The translations under genes were made by a program, and so were the position numbers. Below, piece after piece: positions 36,454 through 45,382 of a stretch of 64,000 nucleotides of DNA. The stretch comes from [Candidatus Thermochlorobacteriaceae] bacterium GBChlB (GTDB taxonomy: Bacteria; Bacteroidota; Chlorobiia; Chlorobiales; Thermochlorobacteraceae): contig JPGV01000020.1 in the NCBI GenBank assembly GCA_000724175.1, positions 177,058 to 241,057 of the forward strand, written 5' to 3'. Each line of letters begins with the position of its first letter. Positions within the stretch are counted from its first letter, which is position 1. The notes under the pieces are model-generated. The model did not search any database. It was not told the origin of the DNA and was given only the letters and a program-made list of their open reading frames with translations.

Positions 36454-37422
36454 ATGAAAAAAATCCCGGTCAATATCTTAACAGGCTTTTTAGGCAGCGG
36501 CAAAACCACGCTCTTGAAACAGCTCTTGGCAGAAAATCAGGGACGCAAAAAAATCGCCGTGCTGATGAATGAAATCGGCGAAATTTCCATTGACGCCAAA
36601 CTCTTATCCGGCTATTCGGTGCAGATGTTTGAACTTAACGATGGCTGTATTTGCTGCACGGTCAATGAGAACTTTGTCGAGGTGATGAATGAAATCGCCG
36701 AGACCTATTCGCCCGACATCATCGTCATCGAGACCACAGGGGTTGCCAATCCGATGTCCATCATCTACTCGCTCCTGAATCCGAACCTCGTTTTGGACGC
36801 GGTGATTACGGTGATTGATGCCCAGAATTTTCTCAGGCTCATCAATGAAACCGATGTCGCTGAAGAGCAACTTCACGCCGCCGATGTGGTGCTAATTACC
36901 AAAAGCGATATTGCCGATGCGCTCGACCTTGACGCCGTTCTCGATTACGTGAAAACTTATAATCCCAAAGCCCATGTGTTCATCAAGGGGGCTGTGGCGC
37001 TCGATTTGATTTTCGGGACGTATTATTATCGACTGCCTGAACCTCATTTTGAAGATTTTCACCATCGCCACCACCACCACATTACTGACGACGGCATTGA
37101 AACCTTTTGCTTTACGGCGCCGATGCCGTTTGAGCTGACCGCCCTTCAAGCTGCGCTCGAGACCCTGCCTGCACATCTGTGGCGGCTCAAAGGCGTGATT
37201 CAACTTTCAGACCAGCCCGGCCATTTTATTCTGAACTATGCGTATGGTCGTTATACGATTGAAGATTACGATGACAAGGAACAGAGCTGCGGCAAGTTAA
37301 TTTTCATCGGCAAATCCATTCTCAAAGATAAGGATGCCCTTCTCTCGATGTTAAGAAGTGCAATGGCGAACATGGTCGAAAATACGGTCGAACAAAAAAG
37401 TCCCGCAGCACGGCGGGACTGA
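36454..37422 (+). CDS. CobW/G3E family GTPase, probable metal chaperone
   Basis: 322 residues. Walker A is [15 protein letters not shown]. The G3E signature CxCC occurs as [12 protein letters not shown], and ITKSD supplies the base-recognition motif. A histidine-rich loop ([11 protein letters not shown]) near residue 205 suggests a metal-binding site, as in zinc- or cobalt-inserting members. The C-terminal CobW_C domain begins near 240. It is a soluble protein thought to deliver metal to partners. The last codons lie in the terminator of the convergent DUF4397 gene. Confidence 0.9.
   Translation: MKKIPVNILTGFLGSGKTTLLKQLLAENQGRKKIAVLMNEIGEISIDAKLLSGYSVQMFELNDGCICCTVNENFVEVMNEIAETYSPDIIVIETTGVANPMSIIYSLLNPNLVLDAVITVIDAQNFLRLINETDVAEEQLHAADVVLITKSDIADALDLDAVLDYVKTYNPKAHVFIKGAVALDLIFGTYYYRLPEPHFEDFHHRHHHHITDDGIETFCFTAPMPFELTALQAALETLPAHLWRLKGVIQLSDQPGHFILNYAYGRYTIEDYDDKEQSCGKLIFIGKSILKDKDALLSMLRSAMANMVENTVEQKSPAARRD
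37393..37420 (-). terminator. Terminator of the DUF4397 lipoprotein gene, embedded in the CobW 3' end
   Basis: Read on the minus strand, AGTCCCGC and GCGGGACT form an 8-bp perfect stem around a GTGCT-like loop, followed by six T's. It lies inside the last codons of the convergent GTPase gene. On the plus strand there is no U tract, so it works mainly for the minus strand. Confidence 0.85.
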
Positions 37423-37439
37423 GAGTCGCGAAGCGTCAG

Positions 37440-38237
37440 TTAGTTGTTCGCATAGGTAACGGTTTGGAGCGTCCGAGCAGGTGTGAGCGAACCAACGCGA
37501 GCTGGCGGTGTCAAAAATCCTTGAACCGTTGCCGTGTAGATTTTACCAGCCGCGACCCCCGCAGTTGCGCCTTGACCCGGCAGCGCAAACTCAGCAATGA
37601 GCGACCCAGTCGATCCCGCCAATCGGACGCCGACTCGCGCCCCTGCTGGAATTGTTACAAAGTTGCCGCCGTTAGGTGCAGATGGATTCGCCGCGCCTCT
37701 GCCCGAAACACTTGACACATTGCTGAACCCTGAAATTGGTTGCACACCAGTTGGTAGTGCAGCGGTTCCGCCAGTGAATGTTACAAAATCAACGGCAGGC
37801 GCATCGGGCGACAGGTGGAGAAATCGAATCGCGGCTTGACCCGACGGTGGCGACGACAGGTTATCTGTTGTAACTAACAACGACAGACGACCGGGCGCAA
37901 CGCCAGTGCCAATCGTGTCGACCGCAAAGACAGAATAGTTCTGACCCGCGACTGCATTAAGCGAGCTTTGCAGAATTGTCAGACCGCTTACTTGAACGCC
38001 TAATTGTCGGGCGCCAGCTTGCACCTCGGCAGAAACACCGTTTGAAAATGTCAGATTGTTGATTGCGACTTGACCGTCAACCGTGATGTTCACCGTCGGC
38101 GCGTCGGCGCCAGCATGATAGACCGACACCTTCGCCGTAGTCGGGCTTGGTTCCGATGATGAACTACTGTTACATCCCGCAGATAAAACAGACACAAGCA
38201 GCAGTGAAAGGAGAACGATATTTTTGAGCATAGACAT
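37440..38237 (-). CDS. DUF4397 lipoprotein
   Basis: 265 residues. A signal peptide is followed by the lipobox LSAGC (Cys22) and a serine run. Two DUF4397 repeats occur, each starting with a strand like VSVYHAGADAPTVNITVDG (about 38) and IRFLHLSPDAPAVDF (about 138). The domain is a beta-sandwich common on the surface of Bacteroidota and Actinobacteria; binding partners are unknown. ATG 38237 is used, with another Met two codons on. Its terminator lies in the CobW 3' end. Confidence 0.92.
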   Translation of the reverse strand: MSMLKNIVLLSLLLVSVLSAGCNSSSSSEPSPTTAKVSVYHAGADAPTVNITVDGQVAINNLTFSNGVSAEVQAGARQLGVQVSGLTILQSSLNAVAGQNYSVFAVDTIGTGVAPGRLSLLVTTDNLSSPPSGQAAIRFLHLSPDAPAVDFVTFTGGTAALPTGVQPISGFSNVSSVSGRGAANPSAPNGGNFVTIPAGARVGVRLAGSTGSLIAEFALPGQGATAGVAAGKIYTATVQGFLTPPARVGSLTPARTLQTVTYANN

Positions 38238-38540
38238 TATTGGTTGGTTAAGTGAAGGCTCATTGAGCGCGATAAAGGTAAGAAAACCTGACGGGAATAG
38301 CTACCCCCATTCTTGGCTTTCGCTTTTTTCAAGCCCGCCACATTTTGCTACCTTTGCGCCCGAATTTTTTAGTCATTGTTGATTCTCCTTATTTTGAAAC
38401 GGGTCGCGAATTAAACTTGTGCGTGTTGCTCTTTTTAGCTTGTCTGGGTGGCGTCATTGCGAGCGAAGCGACGCAATCCATTGTTCAGCCATGATGGCAG
38501 TGTTTGACCGCCAAACCCACGTTGATACACGACCTTTGAA
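38238..38540. other. Intergenic region (303 bp) with duplicated promoter-like sequence
   Basis: Apart from the left copy of the 49-bp direct repeat (38322-38370) and a short run GTCATTGCGAGCGAAGCGAC near 38455, which belongs to the dispersed-repeat family, I see nothing. The repeat contains TACCTTTGC, which resembles the Bacteroidota -7 element TAnnTTTG. Confidence 0.55.
38322..38370 (+). repeat. 49-bp direct repeat, left copy
   Basis: It matches 38902-38950 with one difference, G against A (38358/38938). It contains AAGCCCGCCACATTTTGCTA and CCGAATTTTTT. The copies flank the VapB/PIN remnant, 580 bp apart start to start. The right copy directly precedes prfB. Confidence 0.9.
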
Positions 38541-38804
38541 ATGACATTTGAAATTGAAACCATACCCAGTTGCAGACGTATGAGCCGACAAGAAATGATA
38601 AATGAACTTGCCAAACTTTCCGATGCGGAACTTGCTTTGGCGTTGAGTGCGGTTCGTGAGCATCACCAACCAGAGACCGCGCCGTTGCAACAGGCTCCTC
38701 AAAAAATTCCCTTACGCGAGGCTTACGGATTGCTTAAAGGGTCATTTACAATGTCCAACGATTTCGACGCACCGCTTGACCACTTCAAAGACTATCTGCC
38801 GTGA
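38541..38804 (+). CDS. VapB-like antitoxin
   Basis: 87 residues. It may start at ATG 38541 or at an internal ATG (MSRQEMINELAKLSD). The C-terminal DFDAPLDHFKDYLP is characteristic of VapB/DUF2281 antitoxins, which block a partner PIN toxin. The stop overlaps GTG of the next frame by four bases (GTGA), the usual coupling in these pairs. The toxin gene is reduced to a stub, so the antitoxin is orphaned. Confidence 0.75.
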   Translation: MTFEIETIPSCRRMSRQEMINELAKLSDAELALALSAVREHHQPETAPLQQAPQKIPLREAYGLLKGSFTMSNDFDAPLDHFKDYLP

Positions 38805-38953
38805 AACTTCTGCTCGATACCCATGCGCTTATTATTGCAATGGACCACAATCGTCTCCGTTTTTATTTAACACACTCAAAGCACAGTTCTCAATCACGAC
38901 TGCTTTTTTCAAGCCCGCCACATTTTGCTACCTTTGCACCCGAATTTTTTTGA
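38801..38953 (+). pseudogene. Truncated VapC/PIN toxin remnant
   Basis: The GTG at 38801 opens VKLLLDTHALIIAMDHNRL, the N-terminus of a PIN ribonuclease including its first metal-binding Asp. Within about 20 codons the similarity stops, and the frame runs through unrelated sequence into the 49-bp repeat before ending at 50 residues (normal PIN is about 130). The other catalytic acidic residues are missing, so it cannot be a toxin. Confidence 0.75.
38902..38950 (+). repeat. 49-bp direct repeat, right copy, upstream of prfB
   Basis: One mismatch to 38322-38370. It ends 21 bp before the prfB ATG, so its TACCTTTGC element is well placed to be the prfB promoter. The left copy could drive the antitoxin. 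Confidence 0.85.
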
Positions 38954-38971
38954 CACAACTCTTTTACGACC

Positions 38972-40067
38972 ATGTTCGAACTTGAAAAAATAGAACTCGC
39001 CAACGCTTTTGAACGCCTCTCTCAACTGCGGAGGTTTCTTTGACATCGATGAAAAACTGACGCAAATTTCTGCGCTCGAAGCAAAAACTACCGAGAGCGA
39101 CTTTTGGAGCGATAATGTCGCTGCGCAAAAAATCCTGAAAGACATTGCCGACATCAAATCTTGGACGGAGGCTTATGCTGCGCTGGAAAAACGCGCGCAA
39201 AGCGAAAAGGACTCCATTGACGTGGCGGAAGAATTAGGCGAAGACGCCTATCAAGCCGAAGCTGCTAAAAACATTGCCGCGCTTCAAGCCGATATTGCCA
39301 AGCTGGAGTTTCGAAACATGCTCTCTGGCATTGATGACAAACGCAATGCGATTATCACCATTCACGCTGGCGCGGGCGGCACCGAAGCGCAAGACTGGGC
39401 AGAAATGCTCTACCGAATGTATATGCGCTGGGCGGAACGCAAAGGCTTCAAGGTCTTTACGGACGATTACCAAGAAGGCGACGGCGCAGGCATTAAAACC
39501 GCAACGCTCGAGGTTATCGGTGAATACGCTTACGGATACCTCAAAGCCGAAAACGGCGTGCATCGCTTGGTGCGCGTCTCGCCCTTTGATTCCAATGCTC
39601 GACGGCACACGTCGTTCGCCAGCGTCTTCACTTATCCCGAAGCACCCGAAGACGTGCCAATTGAAATACGAAAAGACGACCTGCAAATCGATACTTATCG
39701 AAGCGGCGGCAAAGGCGGACAAAATGTCAATAAAGTCGAAACCGCCGTGCGCATCACGCACGTGCCGACGGGCATCGTCGTGGCGTGCCAAGAAGAGCGC
39801 TCGCAGTTTCAAAACCGTGAGCGAGCAATGAAAATGCTTAAATCGCGGCTGTATCAACTCAAACGCGAAGAAGAAGACGCCAAGCGGCGCGAAATCGAGG
39901 GCAAGAAAAAGAAAATCGAGTGGGGCAGCCAAATTCGCAGCTACATCTTCGACGACCGCCGCGTCAAAGACCACCGCACAAACTATGAACGCTTCGACGT
40001 TGAAATCGTAATGGACGGCGACCTTGATGACTTCATTCAGCGTTATTTGATGGAGTTCGGAGATTGA
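38972..40067 (+). CDS. prfB: Peptide chain release factor 2 (programmed +1 frameshift)
   Basis: It is made of 38972-39040 plus 39042-40067, 364 residues, close to the E. coli length. The first 23 codons ([20 protein letters not shown], then RFL) end at an in-frame TGA at 39041. One base is skipped, and translation resumes as [15 protein letters not shown]. The protein has the GGQ motif ([17 protein letters not shown]) that triggers peptide release and recognises UGA/UAA. RF2 level controls the shift: scarce RF2 lets ribosomes pause on UGA and slip. The promoter-like repeat lies just upstream. Confidence 0.97.
39030..39044 (+). promoter_or_regulatory. prfB: prfB +1 frameshift site with internal Shine-Dalgarno
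   Basis: GGAGG (39030-39034), three bases, then CTT TGA C. This is the autoregulatory site of RF2: the internal ribosome-binding sequence three bases ahead of CTT pushes the tRNA to slip onto TTT. The layout matches E. coli AGG GGG TAT CTT TGA C. Confidence 0.97.
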
Positions 40068-40071
40068 CCAA

Positions 40072-40375
40072 TGCACGCAGAGTTGGACGTCTTGCAAGAC
40101 GTGGCAGAAAAGTTGATTTTATCATCAGAAAGACCGATGAGTATTCGCTGGTTGCTTTCGAGCGGCGGCGGCTTAAAGCGGACGGCTTTATGATTTGGGC
40201 GATTTTAAAAGAAGATTTGATTTTAGCCAAACTCTTGTGGTTCAAAGCGTCGGAATCGCCGCAGCAACGGCGCGACGTTCAACATCTCGTCAATCTCCCT
40301 TACGATGAAATTTATGTTCAATTCTGGGCGGAAAAACTTGGCGTCGATGCCCTGCTTCAACGATGTGAAACAATG
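40072..40375 (+). pseudogene. Nucleotidyltransferase-like gene with an internal deletion
   Basis: The ATG at 40072 begins MHAELDVLQDVAEKL, the usual N-terminus of a nucleotidyltransferase-like protein family related to AbiEii/DUF6036. The frame then goes wrong and stops. In another frame, beginning at the same AAAAGTTGATT stretch, the C-terminal part of the same family appears: KVDFIIRKTDEYSLVAFERR, then WAILKEDLILAKLLWFKASE. Roughly 60-70 residues with the GS...D-x-D nucleotide-binding site seem to be missing, and the join is out of frame. I infer a deletion. An upstream TTG at 40064 gives an unbroken frame, but with an artificial N-terminus. Confidence 0.6.
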
Positions 40376-40645
40376 ATGGACAAACCGCCTGCGATGCAAA
40401 AACTCTATCGCGACAAGTTGATGGAATGCTCCAATGAAGAGCGGGTTATGATGGGGCTGCGCTCGTTTGACGTCGCCCGAACAATGGCGTTGGCGTCGTT
40501 CCCGCCCGACTTAGACGAGACGGAACAGCGCGTTGCGTTGTTTTTGCGTTTCTACGGCAACGATTTCACGCCCGAAAAACGCGCGGCGATTGTCGCGTCG
40601 CTGCGCAGCATCAAACGCGCACCTATCAAAACTGAAAATAAATAA
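40376..40645 (+). CDS. Small protein with LRFYGNDF motif, formerly companion of the nucleotidyltransferase
   Basis: About 89 residues if started at ATG 40376 (MDKPPAMQKLYRDKLMECSN). It ends ERVMMGLRSFDVARTM...LFLRFYGNDFTPEKR, a conserved pattern I recognise in small proteins of several phyla that occur beside nucleotidyltransferase-like genes. Function unknown. It is in frame with the upstream remnant, so a fused product is possible. It overlaps the 3' end of the convergent MBOAT gene by 20 bp. Confidence 0.6.
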   Translation: MDKPPAMQKLYRDKLMECSNEERVMMGLRSFDVARTMALASFPPDLDETEQRVALFLRFYGNDFTPEKRAAIVASLRSIKRAPIKTENK

Positions 40646-42140
40646 ACGGCTGCACGTCGGAAGAAACTGCTTGGTAAATCACAAAGACGACGACAACCGC
40701 AATCGCTGCCTGCGCCGTCGAAGGCGCATTGATGAACGCAGTTCGGAGCGACGCTTTCCACGCACTCGGCAACCACTGTCCCACGAACCCAAACAGCATT
40801 ACCGCACAGACCGTCTTATACGACCCCGCCACGCTTGCCAGCGCTCCTATGTGGAACTGCGTTGCAATGTTTGACATCACTTGAAGCGAGACATCGAGCG
40901 TTTCAGAGCGGAAGAAAATGCGTGTGAAGGAAATAAAAGAAAACGTTAGGGCAATCGAGCCAATGTATCCGACGACAGTTGGGGTAATGCGAGATGACAT
41001 GGCTCGACGCCAATATCGATAAACCAGCAGTGCCAGTCCGTTTAAGCCGCCCCAGATGATGAATTGCCAGCTCGCACCGTGCCACAGACCGCCTAAGAGC
41101 ATGGTTACCATGAGGTTGATATTTGTGCGAGTCTCGCCGTGTCGATTGCCGCCGAGCGGAATATACAGGTAATCGCGAAGCCAGCTCGAGAGCGAGATGT
41201 GCCAGCGTTGCCAGAACTCCGCCACATTTGCGGCTTTGTGCGGCTGATTGAAGTTCATCGGCAGTCGAAATCCCATCAAGAGCGACAGCCCGATGGCGAT
41301 GTCGGTGTATCCTGAAAAATCGCAATAGACTTGCAGCGAATACCCGTAGCATGCTAGGAGCGATTCCGCACCGCCGTAGAGCGCTGGATTTTCAAACACG
41401 CGGTCGATGAAATTGACCGAGATGTAATCGGAGACGAGCATTTTTTTTATCAGCCCGTTCAAAATCCAAAACGTCGCCAAGCCGAATTCCTCTTTGGTGA
41501 GCGTGTAGGGTTTGGAGAGCTGCGGTAGAAAATCAGTTGCACGAACAATCGGTCCAGCAACGAGCTGCGGAAAGAAAAACACAAAAAACCCAAAATCGAG
41601 AAAATTATCGAGCGGTTTAAGGTCGCGCCGATACACATCGACCATATAACTAATTTTCTGAAACGTGTAGAACGACAAGCCAACCGGAAGAATAATTTTT
41701 GATACGTCGAATGTTGTTCCAACCGCAGTGTTCGCCCAATGCGCAAGGTAGTTAAAGACCGCATTGTTGGTATGAAACAGCGCGTTGTAGGAGTCGGTGA
41801 AAAAATAAGCGTATTTAAAATACGCCAGCACGCTAAGGTTGAGCGTGATGCTGAGCGTTATCAACGCTTTCCGCGTCCACTCGTTTGAGAGTCCGCCTAT
41901 GGCAAGCGCAATGAAAAAATTAACGAGCGTGGAAGCGAACAAAAACAGACAAAACAGTCCCGCCGTTTTGTAGTAAAAAAACACGCTGACGAAAAAAAGA
42001 TAGGCATGACGCAGCCCGTTGTTTTTGTAGATAGCCGAGTAGCCTGCCAAGACCGCCGCGAAGAATCCCCAAAAATACGCCTGCGTGAAAATGAGCGGCG
42101 AGTGTTCGGAGTAAAGGAAAATTTTTGAGACGGCGTCCAT
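40626..42140 (-). CDS. MBOAT family O-acyltransferase (AlgI/DltB-like)
   Basis: 504 residues with about 11 membrane segments. The MBOAT hallmark histidine is in LLGGLWHGASWQFIIWGGL. The AlgI-like features FPQLVAGPIVRATDFLPQL and YCDFSGYTDIAIGLSLLMG are present. Such enzymes move an acetyl or other acyl group across the membrane onto a surface polymer (alginate, peptidoglycan, teichoic acid), with an SGNH partner completing the transfer. The SGNH gene ends 12 bp upstream on the same strand, so they form a pair. The polymer is unknown. Confidence 0.93.
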   Translation of the reverse strand: MDAVSKIFLYSEHSPLIFTQAYFWGFFAAVLAGYSAIYKNNGLRHAYLFFVSVFFYYKTAGLFCLFLFASTLVNFFIALAIGGLSNEWTRKALITLSITLNLSVLAYFKYAYFFTDSYNALFHTNNAVFNYLAHWANTAVGTTFDVSKIILPVGLSFYTFQKISYMVDVYRRDLKPLDNFLDFGFFVFFFPQLVAGPIVRATDFLPQLSKPYTLTKEEFGLATFWILNGLIKKMLVSDYISVNFIDRVFENPALYGGAESLLACYGYSLQVYCDFSGYTDIAIGLSLLMGFRLPMNFNQPHKAANVAEFWQRWHISLSSWLRDYLYIPLGGNRHGETRTNINLMVTMLLGGLWHGASWQFIIWGGLNGLALLVYRYWRRAMSSRITPTVVGYIGSIALTFSFISFTRIFFRSETLDVSLQVMSNIATQFHIGALASVAGSYKTVCAVMLFGFVGQWLPSAWKASLRTAFINAPSTAQAAIAVVVVFVIYQAVSSDVQPFIYFQF

Positions 42141-42152
42141 TGCACACAGCGG

Positions 42153-43445
42153 TTAATTGGTCGCGGCGTATCGTTTATCGTGATAGGCTTTCATGAGAGC
42201 GTCAAACTCTAAATCGCCGATGAGTTTATATCCGACCGGTGTGAAATGCACGCGGTCGCGCTTTGCCAGTCCAGCCGCTTTCCAATGGAGTATCGATTCC
42301 AATCCGCCCATAATCGAGAACAAGTCCCAAACGGCGGCGTGATGTTTTTTGGCAAGGGAAAAAAAGACCTCGCGCACCGCAACTGTGTTTCGGTTTAATG
42401 TGCGGCGGCGCTTGTAGTTGTCTGTAACCGTCGTGAATAAAATGGCGGCGTTGGGCGCGGCGCGGCGAAGCATTTTGATCAACTCATCGTACTCGCGTTC
42501 AAACTTTCGCGCATCGAACTCTGTGCTTGATGCGTCGTTCAAGCCAACGGAAAGCGTAATTAAATCGGGGGCCAGCGCTCTGACATGGTCGGGCAATAAC
42601 TCGCAGTTCAAATACGACGAGACTTTCGCACCGTTCACGCCGACAGCGTGATAGACGAAGCCCGATTCGTCGTTTTGTAAATCAATCCCATAGATCGTAA
42701 AGACGCCCGCGCTCGAGTCGGTTTTGAGAAACTGCACGGCTAACTGCGTCATCGGCTTTTCAAATCGAAATTCGGTATATCCCGAATCGGGCAGCGACGT
42801 TTGAACCGCGCGCAGGGTTGAGTCTGCAAGTAAAATTCGGTGACAATAGCGGCCGCGATTGTGAAAAATTTTCGCCCGCGTGAATGTAACACGGCTTTGG
42901 GCATGCGCGTGTGCGATGTCATTGACTAAAATAATCTCGAGTGTGGCGAGGCTGTCGGTGGTGGTAGCGGACACACCTGCCAATCCGAGCGGGATGGTGT
43001 CCTTTGCGGCCGTGCATTTTGCGCCGCTCCATTCTCCTGTGTAATTGACTCGAAAGGTCGGCGAGCCATTGGAGCGACGCAATTTTTGCGGAAAAATAAA
43101 GCCGCGCGCGCCGCCGGTCTTTGGGAACCACTCATACAGCCGCGTGCGCAATTGCCCAGACCATACGTCTGATTGTATGTGCGAGCCACCAATGTGAAGC
43201 ATCTTGACTTGTCGCTTCCGCCCAGCAGCGACGCTATCAATGGCCGCGAAAAATTTTTTGAATTGGCTTTTTTTAGGGTCACCGAAAAATTCAATCTCGT
43301 TCAGGTCGTAGCGAATAAAGTTGTAGCGGGCGGCAGAGTCGGAGGATTGTGCAGCAAGTCTCCCCAGCGCTAAACTCTGCGCTAAAGAGACAACCACAAC
43401 GGCTCTTGCTACCATCCATGCGAGACGATTGGCATCAAGCGGCAT
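42153..43445 (-). CDS. SGNH/GDSL-like hydrolase partner of the MBOAT protein
   Basis: 430 residues from ATG 43445, giving a signal peptide (VVVVSLAQSLALGRLAAQ); a longer frame to 43535 exists. Block I reads HIGGSHIQSD, with Ser kept and the Asp of GDS replaced by Gly. Block III reads LSVGLNDASS, and the C-terminal RDRVHFTPVGYK holds the Asp-His pair. This is the SGNH fold of AlgX/AlgJ- or PatB-like O-acetyltransferases. Placed 12 bp before the MBOAT gene, it very likely finishes O-acylation of an exported glycan. It is a distant relative of the SGNH protein at 23066-24478. Confidence 0.85.
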   Translation of the reverse strand: MPLDANRLAWMVARAVVVVSLAQSLALGRLAAQSSDSAARYNFIRYDLNEIEFFGDPKKSQFKKFFAAIDSVAAGRKRQVKMLHIGGSHIQSDVWSGQLRTRLYEWFPKTGGARGFIFPQKLRRSNGSPTFRVNYTGEWSGAKCTAAKDTIPLGLAGVSATTTDSLATLEIILVNDIAHAHAQSRVTFTRAKIFHNRGRYCHRILLADSTLRAVQTSLPDSGYTEFRFEKPMTQLAVQFLKTDSSAGVFTIYGIDLQNDESGFVYHAVGVNGAKVSSYLNCELLPDHVRALAPDLITLSVGLNDASSTEFDARKFEREYDELIKMLRRAAPNAAILFTTVTDNYKRRRTLNRNTVAVREVFFSLAKKHHAAVWDLFSIMGGLESILHWKAAGLAKRDRVHFTPVGYKLIGDLEFDALMKAYHDKRYAATN

Positions 43446-43583
43446 GTGCCACCAAAACGCAAACGACGGCGTCCTAACGCCTCGCGACAAGCAATCATAA
43501 AACCGACTGTTCTTCAAATTCAGGTATTTGGTCAAGATTAGATGAATCCCTTACAAGCCTCCGCTCGGCATTAACAACTTTGG

Positions 43584-44216
43584 CTATGGCATCGTTTTAG
43601 TTAGGATTTTCTCGCCGAGATACTCATAAATGATTGGGCTACCTGTTGGAATGTTCAGTTCCAAGACTTCATCGCGCGTTAGATTGTCTAAGCTCATCAC
43701 AATAGAGCGAAGGCTGTTGCCGTGCGCGACGACAAGCACATTTTTGCCGTTATGGACTTCGGGCAAAATCATTTCGTTGAAATACGGCAGCGTGCGGGCG
43801 GCGGTGTCTTTTAGGCTTTCGCTGATGCCTTCGGGATTGAGGTCAGTTTTGTCTTTCGGCGGCGGCACATCGTAGCTGCGTCGCCAAATTTTGACTTGCT
43901 CCTCGCCGTATTTTTGGGCGGTCTCGGCTTTGTTGAGTCCTTGCAATGCGCCGTAGTGTCGCTCGTTGAGCGCTTGATGTTTGTGAATTGGCACATCAGT
44001 TTGTCCGAGCGTTTGCAGCACAATCTCGAGCGTATGGTTCGCGCGTTTCAACACCGATGAAAACGCCACATGAAATTTTATGCCTTTGAGCTTCTCGCCA
44101 GCCGCTTTGGCTTCAGCTTCGCCTTTGGCAGTAATATCTACATCGACCCAGCCTGTAAATCGATTTTCCAAATTCCATTGTGATTCGCCGTGCCGAATCA
44201 GAACAAGTTTTGACAT
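43584..44216 (-). CDS. gpmA: 2,3-bisphosphoglycerate-dependent phosphoglycerate mutase
   Basis: 210 residues. The catalytic histidine is in [34 protein letters not shown] and VAHGNSLR follow the cofactor-dependent dPGM family. It interconverts 3- and 2-phosphoglycerate in glycolysis and gluconeogenesis. The protein is slightly shorter than E. coli GpmA (250), as in several bacteria. It lies 39 bp after the cyclase regulator gene on the same strand, but probably is not functionally linked. Confidence 0.96.
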   Translation of the reverse strand: MSKLVLIRHGESQWNLENRFTGWVDVDITAKGEAEAKAAGEKLKGIKFHVAFSSVLKRANHTLEIVLQTLGQTDVPIHKHQALNERHYGALQGLNKAETAQKYGEEQVKIWRRSYDVPPPKDKTDLNPEGISESLKDTAARTLPYFNEMILPEVHNGKNVLVVAHGNSLRSIVMSLDNLTRDEVLELNIPTGSPIIYEYLGEKILTKTMP

Positions 44217-44255
44217 AGTTTAGCCTATTTGGTATTGATGAGAATTAAAACCCAG

Positions 44256-45326
44256 CTACTCGACGACGTTGTAAATAACCAACGGCTGCTCTTTGTTTTT
44301 CAACTTTGCTTCACCGATGCACTCGCACTTGAAATACTCCTTGATGTTTTCGTAGATGTTCTCGCCGACGATAATTTGCGACGGCGCTGCTGCCGCTTGA
44401 AATCGTTGCGCGGTATTGACCACATCGCCGATGACCGTATAGTCCAATCGTTTCAGAGAGACCGAGCCGATATTGCCCGACACCATTTCGCCCGAATTTA
44501 TGCCGATAGAGACTTGCGCCTTGAACACAACGCCGTCGTAGTTCGCCTCGGGCATTTGGTTGACTTGCTTTCTGACCGCGAGCGCCGCCTCAATGGCTCT
44601 GTCTATATGGTGGTTGCCTTTGAAAATTGCCATCACTGCGTCGCCGATGAATTTATCGATGTATCCTTCGTGCGCGATGATTTCTTTGACGATAACATCG
44701 AGATGTTGATTGATAAGCCGCACCACCAAATCGGCGGGCAGTTTTTCACTGATGGCCGTAAAGCCGCAGATGTCAATAAATACGACGGTTGCTTCAATGC
44801 TTTCGTTTGCCGTTATCGCGTTCTCAAATTCCTTGCGCGTCATAAAGTTCAGCACGTTCTCATCGACATACATTTTCAAAATGTTGTTCTCGCGGACGGC
44901 TTTGAGCGTTTCTTTGAGCTGGCGCACGTAGGCAAGCGATTTAGCGATTGTCGCATCGAGGTCGTCGAAATTGACGGGTTTGGTAACAAAGTCAAATGCG
45001 CCACGGTTCATCGCTGTGCGAATGTTTTGCATATCGCCGTAAGCCGAAATCACAATTGCCTTCATAATCGGGTTGAGTTCGCTTAGCCGCATGAGGAGCG
45101 TAAGCCCGTCCATTTCAGGCATATTGATGTCGGAGAGCACTAAATCGACGTCGCTGTGTTGGTCTAATTTTGCAAGCGCGTCTAAGCCATTGTTAGCGAA
45201 AATAAACTCGTAAGCCTTCTCGCGGATTTGCCGTCTAAATTTTTGTTTGATGAGCGCTTCCAAGTCTGGCTCATCGTCGACGACGATAATTTTCGCTGTT
45301 GTCTTTTCTGCTTTGCTATCTGTCAT
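44256..45326 (-). CDS. Response regulator with class III adenylate cyclase output
   Basis: 356 residues. A receiver occupies about 10-125 (VVDDEP, phospho-Asp in [18 protein letters not shown]). The cyclase domain runs from about 175: VFIDICGFT gives the first metal Asp, [12 protein letters not shown] the adenine-contact Lys and second metal Asp, and [11 protein letters not shown] the Asn/Arg pair. The Lys and Thr (YTVIGD) at the base-recognising positions match adenylate rather than guanylate cyclase. So phosphorylation of the receiver would set cAMP level. It is third in a tandem array of regulators with near-identical receivers. No cAMP effector is in the window. Confidence 0.92.
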   Translation of the reverse strand: MTDSKAEKTTAKIIVVDDEPDLEALIKQKFRRQIREKAYEFIFANNGLDALAKLDQHSDVDLVLSDINMPEMDGLTLLMRLSELNPIMKAIVISAYGDMQNIRTAMNRGAFDFVTKPVNFDDLDATIAKSLAYVRQLKETLKAVRENNILKMYVDENVLNFMTRKEFENAITANESIEATVVFIDICGFTAISEKLPADLVVRLINQHLDVIVKEIIAHEGYIDKFIGDAVMAIFKGNHHIDRAIEAALAVRKQVNQMPEANYDGVVFKAQVSIGINSGEMVSGNIGSVSLKRLDYTVIGDVVNTAQRFQAAAAPSQIIVGENIYENIKEYFKCECIGEAKLKNKEQPLVIYNVVE

Positions 45327-45382
45327 TGCCGCGCGTCGAGGGTATTAAACTTTTTAGGTTTCTTGCAAAGTTACGCCAATTT

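Noticed and set aside
40064..40645. A single 193-residue intact protein starting from TTG
   Set aside because: The first 16 residues are basic and unlike the family, while the expected N-terminus lies in another frame at 40072. A deletion is a better explanation.
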